IMG/VR virus record: IMGVR_UViG_3300027861_000040
Location: 1-52,899 of that record
Reading direction: 5' to 3' (one strand)
DNA from: a virus
DNA length: 52,899 nucleotides
Numbering within the stretch: position 1 is the stretch's first letter; the number at the start of each line of letters is the position of its first letter. The translations under genes and the position numbers were made by a program. The notes beneath the pieces were generated by a model. That model did no database searches, was not told the origin of the DNA, and was given only the letters and a program-made list of their open reading frames with translations. Positions 7,631-14,406 of the stretch are shown here, piece by piece.

Positions 7631-8732
7631 AAATAATATTAATGAAGAAGCATTATCAGTTATTAATCCTTTAACTAATGCTGGATTAGCAATTACTGTT
7701 GGTGGCGGAAAAACATTAATTGGATTAAAACATTTTCAAAATTTAATAAATGAAAATAAAAATTTATTTACTTCAAAAGCATTAGTTGTTGCACCAAAAA
7801 AATCAATTATTAATTCTTGGAAAGATGAAGCTAAAAAATTTAATTTAGATTATCTTTTAGAACATATAACTTTTACTACTTATTTATCATTAAATAAAAA
7901 AAATCCTCATGATTATGATGTAGTTTATCTTGATGAATGTCACAGTTTATTATATAAACATGAAGAGTTTTTAAAAAAATATGAAAATGTAATTATTGGT
8001 TTAACAGGAACCCCTCCAAAAAGTAAATATAGTGAAAAAGGCAAATTAGTTGATAAGTATTGTCCTATTGTATATTCATATATTACTGATGAAGCTGTAA
8101 ATGATAAAATACTTAATGATTATAAAATAATTATTCATTTATTAGAATTAGAAGATATAAATAATATTAATGTAAAAGTTGGAAATCGTAAATGGAAAAC
8201 TTCAGAACAAAAACAATATAATTATTGGACTAATAAATACATTGAAGCTGATAATCCAAAAGCAAGACAAATATCTAGTATTATGAGAATGAAAGCTATG
8301 CAGACATTTCCTAGTAAAGAACAATATGCTAAATTAATATTAGATGAAAGTAAAAATAAATGCATTTTATTTGCTAATGAACAATCACAATCTGATAAAT
8401 TATGTAAATATAGTTATCATTCTAAAAATCCAGATTCAGAATTAAATTTAAATAATTTTAAAGAAGGAAAAATAAATAAATTATCTTGTGTACTTCAATT
8501 ATCTGAAGGTGTCAATATTCCAAATTTAAAAGAAGGAATTATTATGCATGCATACGGAAACAATAGAAAATCAACACAAAGAATTGGTAGATTATTAAGA
8601 CTTAATCCAGATGATAAAGCTATAATACATATTTTATGTTATAAACAAACTATTGATGAAAAATGGATTAAAGATGCATTATCTGAACTTAATCAAGATA
8701 AAATATCTTATTATGATCCATATGAATTTTAA
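7617..8732 (+). CDS. Superfamily 2 DEAD-like helicase
   Basis: A 371-residue ATP-dependent helicase or translocase. Visible motifs in order: Walker A TVGGGKTLIG (residues about 28-37), motif II DECH within VVYLDECHSLL, motif III-like GLTGTPPK, and motif VI QRIGRLLRL near the C-terminus. The domain order fits the compact SNF2/RAD3-like helicases common in crAss-like phages. It probably remodels DNA during replication, recombination or transcription. It overlaps the membrane protein gene upstream by 14 nt. At 371 residues it is near the minimum for two RecA domains, with little accessory sequence. Confidence 0.9.
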   Translation: MIKTKNNINEEALSVINPLTNAGLAITVGGGKTLIGLKHFQNLINENKNLFTSKALVVAPKKSIINSWKDEAKKFNLDYLLEHITFTTYLSLNKKNPHDYDVVYLDECHSLLYKHEEFLKKYENVIIGLTGTPPKSKYSEKGKLVDKYCPIVYSYITDEAVNDKILNDYKIIIHLLELEDINNINVKVGNRKWKTSEQKQYNYWTNKYIEADNPKARQISSIMRMKAMQTFPSKEQYAKLILDESKNKCILFANEQSQSDKLCKYSYHSKNPDSELNLNNFKEGKINKLSCVLQLSEGVNIPNLKEGIIMHAYGNNRKSTQRIGRLLRLNPDDKAIIHILCYKQTIDEKWIKDALSELNQDKISYYDPYEF

Positions 8733-8743
8733 AAACTAATAAA

Positions 8744-8989
8744 ATGAGCGATAATTTAAATAAACATAGACAAGTAAAAGACATTGTATATACACCAAAT
8801 ACAGATAATATTGTTATATCAAATGAACAAAAAATAATAATATTAGGAGAATATGCATCTTTATTAGAAAAAAACTTTCCTAATGATAAAGAATTTGGTA
8901 ACAAAATAAGAAATAAATGTTTAGAATTAAAGATAAAACCAAGTGGAAAATATACTAATCAAATGTTTCCTGGTTCAACAAATTTATAA
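8744..8989 (+). CDS. Hypothetical small protein
   Basis: An 81-residue soluble protein with no recognised domain. It starts 11 nt after the helicase gene and ends in a TAATG overlap with the next gene, so it belongs to the same transcript. Confidence 0.8.
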   Translation: MSDNLNKHRQVKDIVYTPNTDNIVISNEQKIIILGEYASLLEKNFPNDKEFGNKIRNKCLELKIKPSGKYTNQMFPGSTNL

Positions 8990-9534
8990 TGGCATTTAAA
9001 AAAATTAAAAAAATAAATAGTGTTTATTTTGGTAATAAAAATACACCTTATTATTATAATGAATTAGACTATGTTAAAAAAGAAATTAAATATTCTTTTG
9101 AATCATTATCTAAATCAGAAAAATTAATATCTAGAACTATGAGAGGAATTTTTGAAGGTAAACTTGTAAAAAAAGATGGTAAAATGATTTACAGACAAGG
9201 TAAAAATAGAGAACTATATAAAAAGTTTGTAGATGAATTAGATGAAGGACAAATTATTAATGTATATATGGAAGCAACAACAGGAAACGGAACACTTGCA
9301 CAATTAGCAAAAGTTCATAAATGTATTCGTGTATTAGCTAATGATATAGGATATTCTTTTGAAGATGTTAAATTTCTTGTAAAAGATAAAGCAGGATTAG
9401 TTATAAAAAGAAATGTAGGTGAAAATATTTACAATGATTGGAAATCTTTTGCTGATTGTTCAGTAGAAGAACTTAATTTAGCTATTCAAGCTTGTATTGA
9501 TTTAGGAGATTTTGTTGGATCTAATCTTCGCTAG
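8989..9534 (+). CDS. NinB-like recombination accessory protein (tentative)
   Basis: A 181-residue protein. Its C-terminal half has the general layout of NinB-type phage recombination proteins: a region around residues 98-130 (KVHKCIRVLANDIGYSFEDV) where NinB proteins have a helix followed by a lysine-rich segment, and a closing helix (residues about 157-175) with the pattern of their last helix. NinB binds single-stranded DNA and helps recombination. This is pattern recognition rather than a firm match, and a family of unknown function remains possible. The gene starts at a TAATG overlap, and its last 14 nt overlap the tail of the minus-strand gene at 9521. Confidence 0.85.
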   Translation: MAFKKIKKINSVYFGNKNTPYYYNELDYVKKEIKYSFESLSKSEKLISRTMRGIFEGKLVKKDGKMIYRQGKNRELYKKFVDELDEGQIINVYMEATTGNGTLAQLAKVHKCIRVLANDIGYSFEDVKFLVKDKAGLVIKRNVGENIYNDWKSFADCSVEELNLAIQACIDLGDFVGSNLR

Positions 9535-9826
9535 ATTTAGGTTTATCTATTTCTGTCATTACAATATCATTTTTAAAAGATTCTTCTATTTCTTTAATAA
9601 GAATAGAAAGAATTTTTATAATAAAAATAAATTTTTTATTTTCCTCTTTAACATTTTCATTATTATTTTTTAATATTGCTGTTAATACATTTTGTAAATC
9701 ATCTGGTTCAACTAAATTTAATATTTCAAAATAAGAATCTTGAATATATTTATAAAAAGCACCAGATAACTTTATATTACAAATTGCATCATTTGGTATT
9801 GTTGGAATTTTTATTTTTTCTGACAT
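9521..9826 (-). CDS. Hypothetical protein on the opposite strand
   Basis: A 101-residue protein, the only minus-strand gene within the left plus-strand run. Its composition is that of a normal soluble protein, and a TATCTTTG box lies four bases before its start, so it appears to have its own promoter. It converges on the NinB-like gene and diverges from the gene at 9867. No domain recognised; its isolation suggests separate regulation. Confidence 0.75.
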   Translation of the reverse strand: MSEKIKIPTIPNDAICNIKLSGAFYKYIQDSYFEILNLVEPDDLQNVLTAILKNNNENVKEENKKFIFIIKILSILIKEIEESFKNDIVMTEIDKPKSSED

Positions 9827-9830
9827 ACAT

Positions 9831-9838
9831 CAAAGATA
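9831..9838 (-). promoter_or_regulatory. -7 box of the minus-strand gene
   Basis: On the minus strand TATCTTTG matches TAnnTTTG. Only four bases separate it from the ATG at 9826, so transcription would begin at or next to the start codon and the mRNA would be leaderless. Confidence 0.5.
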
Positions 9839-9866
9839 TAAAAAAATTTTGTAATTTTATTATATA

Positions 9867-10118
9867 ATGACGGAACCACTATATAATGAAGATAAAGCAA
9901 TGAATCTCATATATGATATTCTCACATCTAAAGAAAATGTTTATGAATTGCTCAATAAAATTCTTGAAACAAATATTGACTATTATTATTTTCCATTTAA
10001 TCCACTTGATTATTCTAAAGAAGATATTAATAAAGTATTAACTTATTTTTCAAATAAAGATGAATTTGAAAAATGTATAAAAATAATGGAATGTTGTTCA
10101 GTAAAAACAAAGAAATAA
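9867..10118 (+). CDS. Hypothetical protein
   Basis: An 83-residue acidic protein with a predicted helical fold and a Cys-rich end. It diverges from the minus-strand gene across a 40-bp AT-rich gap, and its 3' end overlaps the next gene. Function unknown. Confidence 0.75.
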   Translation: MTEPLYNEDKAMNLIYDILTSKENVYELLNKILETNIDYYYFPFNPLDYSKEDINKVLTYFSNKDEFEKCIKIMECCSVKTKK

Positions 10119-10384
10119 GAAAAAATCAAAAATTAATTGAAAACTTTTTAGGTAAAGCACCATCTAAAATAACTATTGGATATAACAATGATTGGAATGA
10201 ATTAAATAAAGTATTTAAACAAATTGGTGATATTTTATTTGATGATCTAACACCTGATTCAGATGTTGAATTAATTGAAAAATCTTTTGAAAATTTAGAT
10301 TATTGGATATTATCTAATGATATAAATACTGCATATGATTCTGTTATAATTTTTATTAAAAAATATTTTGACGAAGATGAGTAA
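10091..10384 (+). CDS. Hypothetical protein
   Basis: A 97-residue acidic protein from the ATG at 10091; an ATG at 10073 would add six residues with a longer overlap. It ends with an ATGAGTAA overlap into the next gene, an arrangement repeated at 10823. No recognised domain. Confidence 0.75.
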   Translation: MLFSKNKEIRKNQKLIENFLGKAPSKITIGYNNDWNELNKVFKQIGDILFDDLTPDSDVELIEKSFENLDYWILSNDINTAYDSVIIFIKKYFDEDE

Positions 10385-10631
10385 AAAAGACCCTAATTTT
10401 TTAGAAGGTATTTGGGTAGGAAAACAAATGCTAAAAGACATAGATAAAACTTATTATGGTACAGTAGAAAATGCCATAAAAAAGAAAACAGAACTTGCAG
10501 AAGATTTAAGAGATCAGTTTAAATGGAAAGATGATGAACCTGAATTAGCAAGAGTTCTTGGTATTATTGAAGGTTTACAAACTAATTTAAAAAGTAATTC
10601 AATTTTAAACGAAAAAGGTGATCAAATTTAG
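10377..10631 (+). CDS. Hypothetical protein
   Basis: An 84-residue soluble, charged protein starting at ATGAGTAA, coupled to the stop of the upstream gene. It stops with TAG. No recognised domain. Confidence 0.8.
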   Translation: MSKKDPNFLEGIWVGKQMLKDIDKTYYGTVENAIKKKTELAEDLRDQFKWKDDEPELARVLGIIEGLQTNLKSNSILNEKGDQI

Positions 10632-10635
10632 ATAA

Positions 10636-10830
10636 GTGAAATCTTTTCTAAAATTCACTATTATATGGATTAGTCAAAACTTAGCAGTCCCATTCTGGAT
10701 TGTTGGGCATATCCATTTATCAAATAACATTTATCAAGACATACATGAAATCCTTGCCTCAATAGGAATGCATCTTATTGTAGGTATAGGATTTTTTCTT
10801 GATTATAAAAACCAAAACAAAGATGAGTAA
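10636..10830 (+). CDS. Two-pass membrane protein, GTG start
   Basis: A 64-residue hydrophobic protein with two membrane segments (residues about 5-25 and 38-56) separated by a His-containing linker, and a charged tail. The only suitable start is GTG, 4 nt after the previous stop. Size and topology would also suit a small holin, but the better holin candidate is at 16397 beside spanin-like genes. It ends in an ATGAGTAA overlap with the next gene. Confidence 0.7.
   Translation: MKSFLKFTIIWISQNLAVPFWIVGHIHLSNNIYQDIHEILASIGMHLIVGIGFFLDYKNQNKDE
10809..10827 (+). repeat. 19-nt direct repeat, copy 1
   Basis: AAACCAAAACAAAGATGAG occurs here, across the start of the gene at 10823, and again at 11072-11090 at the 5' edge of the pseudoknotted RNA. 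Its first 13 bases occur a third time at 11183-11195. Confidence 0.8.
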
Positions 10831-11041
10831 AAGAGAAATTAAAAAATGTGTGTTAGAAATAATAGAAAAGGCATTTGCTATACATATTGTTATGTGGCGT
10901 TTTATCCCTAAAAATAAAATGTACTCAGCTTATGAGAAATATATTATATCAATAGATGAAAATGAAGTAGGTACATTTTATTGGTTTGTTTGTTATGTTA
11001 AAGAGAATAAAGAATTTAGAAATAAGTGGCTTGGATTTTAA
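10823..11041 (+). CDS. Hypothetical protein
   Basis: A 72-residue protein rich in aromatic residues (MWRFIPKN, GTFYWFVCYVKEN), with no clear membrane helix. It starts at ATGAGTAA, overlapping the previous stop by 8 nt, and is followed by the non-coding gap with the third structured RNA. Function unknown. Confidence 0.75.
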   Translation: MSKREIKKCVLEIIEKAFAIHIVMWRFIPKNKMYSAYEKYIISIDENEVGTFYWFVCYVKENKEFRNKWLGF

Positions 11042-11071
11042 ATGCCACATAACACAGAAATATACCACAAT

Positions 11072-11090
11072 AAACCAAAACAAAGATGAG
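11072..11090 (+). repeat. 19-nt direct repeat, copy 2
   Basis: Identical to 10809-10827. Together with the 14-nt TAAACCAAAACAAA found at both 11071-11084 and 11182-11195, it brackets the RNA candidate. Confidence 0.8.
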
Positions 11091-11180
11091 GTATTGAAAA
11101 AGGGTTAACAGTAAGCTATTCAAACCAGTAACCCCGAAAGACACAGAGTAAAGGCAGCTGTTAGGGATAGCACCTCACTA
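11085..11180 (+). ncRNA. Compact pseudoknotted RNA candidate
   Basis: About 95 nt with unusually consistent pairing: outer stem TGAGGT/ACCTCA (11087-11092/11172-11177); TTGAA/TTCAA (11094-11098/11119-11123) interlocked with GGGTTA/TAACCC (11102-11107/11129-11134), which makes an H-type pseudoknot; ACAG/CTGT (11143-11146/11158-11161); and a possible long-range GCTAT/ATAGC (11115-11119/11167-11171), which shares one base with the TTCAA arm. The composition is richer in G and C than its surroundings. It resembles a ribozyme or riboswitch in compactness, but no known class is recognised. It lies upstream of the zinc-ribbon and endolysin genes and could control them. Confidence 0.6.
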
Positions 11181-11181
11181 T

Positions 11182-11195
11182 TAAACCAAAACAAA
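11182..11195 (+). repeat. Direct repeat flanking the RNA candidate on the 3' side
   Basis: TAAACCAAAACAAA is identical to 11071-11084. The pair brackets the RNA like an insertion duplication, though such A-rich leaders could also be shared translation signals. Confidence 0.6.
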
Positions 11196-11223
11196 TTGGA
11201 ATAATTTAAATTAAAATTAAAAA

Positions 11224-11382
11224 ATGGCTAAAAGAAAAAATCAAAGTAAAATAATAGACAATGAAAATCATAAATTATCATTTGAAAATAGAACTTGTTT
11301 TGCATGTAATGAAGTTAAACAAGCTAAAGATATGATATTAATGGCCGTGTGGGTTTGTAAAGATTGTTATGAAAAAAATTAA
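11224..11382 (+). CDS. Zinc-ribbon microprotein
   Basis: A 52-residue protein with two CxxC knuckles: CFAC at residues 25-28 and CKDC at 45-48. That is the spacing of a treble-clef or zinc-ribbon module. Its N-terminus is basic and opens with A-rich leader DNA. It overlaps the endolysin gene by 14 nt, so the two are probably co-expressed. Such small ribbons often bind nucleic acid or RNA polymerase; the target here is unknown. Confidence 0.75.
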   Translation: MAKRKNQSKIIDNENHKLSFENRTCFACNEVKQAKDMILMAVWVCKDCYEKN

Positions 11383-11839
11383 AAAAATGAGAAATAAAAT
11401 TATAAAATTTATAGAAATATACGGAATGTGGTTATTTGCATTATGGATGTTATTTGTAATGATACTATTAGTAACTAATATTAAAAGTCAAACATCTGAT
11501 GAAGTTAGATTAGAACTTGATAAATATAACATAGCTGAAAAACATAAAAATATTATTGTTGCTCAATCTATCTTAGAAACAGGATGGTATAAGTCTTTAT
11601 GGTGTAAAAACTTTGAAAATATATTTGGTTTAACAAAAAGAATTGACAAAAAGCAAGTTCCTCAAGTATTTACTGATTGGAAACATAGTGTTAAATCTTA
11701 CTATTATCAAATATATTTAAAATATACAAAATTAGAAGAAGATAAAACTTATTATGCTTTTCTAGTTGATTTACCATATGCAATGGATCCAGGATATATT
11801 AATAAACTTAAAAAAATTGAAAAAAAATGTCAAAAATAA
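11369..11839 (+). CDS. Membrane-anchored GH73 glucosaminidase endolysin
   Basis: A 156-residue cell-wall hydrolase. A single hydrophobic segment at residues about 19-36 acts as signal anchor. The rest matches the glucosaminidase (GH73, FlgJ-like) core: IIVAQSILETGW with catalytic Glu70, then FENIFGL in place of the usual NNLFGI. Such enzymes cut N-acetylglucosaminyl bonds in peptidoglycan to release progeny. The N-terminal anchor suggests export through the host Sec system with later release, as in signal-arrest-release endolysins. The holin and spanin-like genes are about 4.5 kb away on the other strand. The catalytic domain is short for the family. Confidence 0.85.
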   Translation: MKKIKKMRNKIIKFIEIYGMWLFALWMLFVMILLVTNIKSQTSDEVRLELDKYNIAEKHKNIIVAQSILETGWYKSLWCKNFENIFGLTKRIDKKQVPQVFTDWKHSVKSYYYQIYLKYTKLEEDKTYYAFLVDLPYAMDPGYINKLKKIEKKCQK

Positions 11840-12216
11840 CTCAATTAGAAAAAGATATATGTTTAATAATACTTAACTTAAACGGTATATCAAATATAGA
11901 ATTTTGTTATTCAGGATCTGGTGATGATGGAGCAATAGATGATATTTCTTATTTTAATATAAATGGGGATAGAATTGTTATTAATGAAAAAACTGGTGAA
12001 AAGATAAATGATATAAATACTATACTTGAAGATACTGCAGATGAACTTTTATGTCAAATAACTGATTGGTGGAATAATGATGGAGGTTATGGTGATTTAA
12101 CTTTAAATACTATTGATGGTACTTATAAAATTCAAAATAATGTTGGAAACATGAATTATACAGAAGAATCTTATGAAGGTAATTTTTTTACAAATAAACC
12201 ACCAAAATATCTATAA
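11827..12216 (+). CDS. DUF6878-like protein (tentative)
   Basis: A 129-residue acidic protein. Two features stand out: GSGDDGAIDDI near residue 30 and WWNNDGGYGDLTLNT near residue 80. These recall a family of small proteins of unknown function (DUF6878) found in phages and bacteria; I place it there from memory of the pattern only. It overlaps the endolysin gene by 13 nt and the next gene by 1 nt (TAATG), starting a cassette that ends with the VWA and MoxR proteins. Confidence 0.85.
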   Translation: MSKITQLEKDICLIILNLNGISNIEFCYSGSGDDGAIDDISYFNINGDRIVINEKTGEKINDINTILEDTADELLCQITDWWNNDGGYGDLTLNTIDGTYKIQNNVGNMNYTEESYEGNFFTNKPPKYL

Positions 12217-12557
12217 TGGCACATCCTAATATACACGCAAAATCCTCAGTTAAAAAATGGGGTGGTACAGAACAAGACTATATACATATTCATAACTGGC
12301 TTGATGAAACCAAAGCTTGGATTGGACACAGTAAACATCGTTTATTTAGACATCATAGTGAAGGAATATTTGAATGTGAAAAAACATTTGGCCCATCATT
12401 TATAAATTCAGATAACAAAGTTGTATATACTAGATATGTTGCGCAACAACATGTCAAAGAAGATTGTAATAATTACATACCTTCTGCAAAAGAATGGATT
12501 GATAATATAAATACTCCTAAAAAATGGATGTTAAAAACTTTAAAAATTGAAGACTAA
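12216..12557 (+). CDS. DUF6915-like conserved protein
   Basis: A 113-residue protein with a strongly marked pattern: AHPNIHAKSSVKKWGGTEQD, then HIHNWLDETKAWIGHSKHR, HHSEGIFECE and QQHVKEDCNNYIPSAKEWI. This His-rich arrangement belongs to a small family (DUF6915-like) in bacteria and phages with no known function. The many conserved His, Asp and Glu residues suggest a metal-dependent fold, perhaps a nuclease or phosphohydrolase; that is inference. It has TAATG overlaps with both neighbours. Confidence 0.85.
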   Translation: MAHPNIHAKSSVKKWGGTEQDYIHIHNWLDETKAWIGHSKHRLFRHHSEGIFECEKTFGPSFINSDNKVVYTRYVAQQHVKEDCNNYIPSAKEWIDNINTPKKWMLKTLKIED

Positions 12558-13015
12558 TGAAAGTTACTAAAACACTTATTAATGAACTTAATTTTGATAA
12601 TATATTAGAATTAATGAATTCAAAAGACGAAAAATCAAAAGTATTAGGTTTAACAATTCTTGAAAACTCTGATATTAATAAATCTTATATTTATATGTTA
12701 TTGCTTTATAATAACTGGATAGAAATTCCAAAAATTACAAATAATGAAGATTTTTTATCCACAAAACTTAATTTTATAAATAATATGAAAAGTTTTGATG
12801 ATAAATTTGATGAAAATAATGTATCATATAAATTTATTTACTCATATATAAAAGATAATGAAAAAGAACTTTTAAAAAATTTATCAATTCAAGAAATTAA
12901 AAAATTTAAGAAATTTATTATTAAAAAGTTTAATGATGAATTAATTATATTATTAAAAAATTTTAATTATAATTTTTTTGATGATTTTGATCTTATTATA
13001 ACTGAAAAAATATAA
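12557..13015 (+). CDS. Hypothetical protein with a helical repeat-like motif
   Basis: A 152-residue protein. Residues about 16-50 (LELMNSKDEKSKVLGLTILE) resemble segments in the proteins at 22407 (MLDSVDSKDREMAKEMI) and 23533 (MFNSEDKKNHLIALEIL), so all three may share a small helical domain. It is translationally coupled to the DUF6915-like gene and sits 2 nt before the VWA protein gene. Function unknown. Confidence 0.85.
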   Translation: MKVTKTLINELNFDNILELMNSKDEKSKVLGLTILENSDINKSYIYMLLLYNNWIEIPKITNNEDFLSTKLNFINNMKSFDDKFDENNVSYKFIYSYIKDNEKELLKNLSIQEIKKFKKFIIKKFNDELIILLKNFNYNFFDDFDLIITEKI

Positions 13016-13017
13016 AA

Positions 13018-14379
13018 ATGAATAAAAATAAATTATTAGCAAGAGCTACAAAAGAATTAATGTTAAAAGAGCCTTTTTATGGGCTCTTTTTAATTACATT
13101 AAACAAAGTATGGAATGAAAAAATAGATACAGCAGGAGTAAGTAAAAATGGTATTAATATGCAGTTAGCTATTAATTCTACATTTTGGGAAAATTTATCA
13201 CCTGAATATAGAGTAGGTATACTTAAGCATGAGTTATTACATATTGCTTTTCATCATTTGTCTTTAAGAGATAAATATAAAGATCATACATTATTTAATA
13301 TAGCAGCTGATTTAGAAATCAATCAATATATTAATAGAGATTATTTACCTGGAGGAAATTATCCAGATAAAGAAACTTATGAAGCTGATTTAAAAATATT
13401 TATGGATGAAATTAAAAGAAAAATTACAGCAGGTGAATGTACTCCAGAAGAAGGAAGAGCAGAAATGCTTAAACTTACTATGAGAGCTTTATTTCTTGAA
13501 GATTTTAAAGAATTAAACTTAGATACTAAAGCAGGTACTGATTATTATTATAAAGAACTTCTAAAAGCACAAAAATGCAAACCTGGTAGTAAAGGTCACT
13601 GTCCTTTTTTAAGTGACTTAACAGATGGAAATGGTGAAGGTAATGGTAAAGGAGGAGGAGGAGGAAATTCTGATCCAAGAGAACCTCATCATGCACATAC
13701 AACTTGGAAAGAATTTGAAAATTTATCTGAAGCTGAAAAAAAGTTAGTTGAAAAACAAATTGATTATCAACTTAAAAATGTTGCTGAACAAGTACAAAAA
13801 AATAGAGGATATGTACCTGGTGAAATTAAAAATTATATAGATGGTTTATTTAATGTTGAACCTCCTAAATTTGATTGGAAAGGTTATTTAAGAAGATTTA
13901 TTGGCGGTTCTGTAAAAACTTTTACTAAAAAGACAAGAACAAAACCAAGTGTAAGATTTGAAGGACAACCTGGAATAAAAATTAAACCAAAGAATAATAT
14001 TCTTGTTGCTATTGATACTTCAGGCAGTGTATGTAATGATGAATTACTTGAATTTTTCAGTGAAATTCATCATATGCATAAAACTGGTGTAGAAATTACA
14101 GTTATTCAATGTGATACTAGAATAAGTAGTATAAAAGAATATAAAAGACCAGAAGATGGTAAAATAGAAATTACTGGGAGAGGTGGAACATCATTTCAAC
14201 CTGTAATAGATTATTATAATGAAAACAAACGTAAATATTCTTGCTTAGTATATTTTACAGATGGTGAGGCATCAAATCCTGATCCTAAACCAAGAGGTAG
14301 AATGTTATGGGCATTATCTGAAAGATCTAATATAGATTATATTTCAGATTTTCCTGGAGCAAAAATTCAATTAAACTAA
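13018..14379 (+). CDS. Metallopeptidase-like and VWA-domain protein
   Basis: A 453-residue protein. Its N-terminal half has a zincin-type HELLHIAFHH motif (about residue 76) followed by a conserved AADLEINQYI helix, as in putative metallopeptidases of the DUF2201 type. A Gly-rich linker (GNGEGNGKGGGGGN) leads to a C-terminal VWA-like domain with the metal-ion site IDTSGSV near residue 338, GGTSF and YFTDGEA. Such proteins work with a MoxR AAA+ ATPase, encoded directly downstream, probably to remodel or activate protein complexes. A terminator-like hairpin lies inside codons 17-25. Confidence 0.9.
   Translation: MNKNKLLARATKELMLKEPFYGLFLITLNKVWNEKIDTAGVSKNGINMQLAINSTFWENLSPEYRVGILKHELLHIAFHHLSLRDKYKDHTLFNIAADLEINQYINRDYLPGGNYPDKETYEADLKIFMDEIKRKITAGECTPEEGRAEMLKLTMRALFLEDFKELNLDTKAGTDYYYKELLKAQKCKPGSKGHCPFLSDLTDGNGEGNGKGGGGGNSDPREPHHAHTTWKEFENLSEAEKKLVEKQIDYQLKNVAEQVQKNRGYVPGEIKNYIDGLFNVEPPKFDWKGYLRRFIGGSVKTFTKKTRTKPSVRFEGQPGIKIKPKNNILVAIDTSGSVCNDELLEFFSEIHHMHKTGVEITVIQCDTRISSIKEYKRPEDGKIEITGRGGTSFQPVIDYYNENKRKYSCLVYFTDGEASNPDPKPRGRMLWALSERSNIDYISDFPGAKIQLN
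13065..13091 (+). terminator. Terminator-like hairpin inside a coding region
   Basis: A perfect 9-bp stem AAAAGAGCC/GGCTCTTTT (13065-13073/13082-13090) with an 8-nt loop is followed by T and AAT, 47 nt into the VWA gene. It has the form of an intrinsic terminator and could limit expression of the VWA/MoxR pair or end the upstream transcript. Confidence 0.5.
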
Positions 14380-14406
14380 TAAACACTAATTTAAAACTAA
14401 AAAAAA

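Noticed and set aside
11085-11180. Hammerhead ribozyme or self-splicing intron
   Set aside because: CGAAAG at 11135 recalls part of a hammerhead core, but no CTGATGA element or matching stems are present, and no intron core motifs or split gene surround it.
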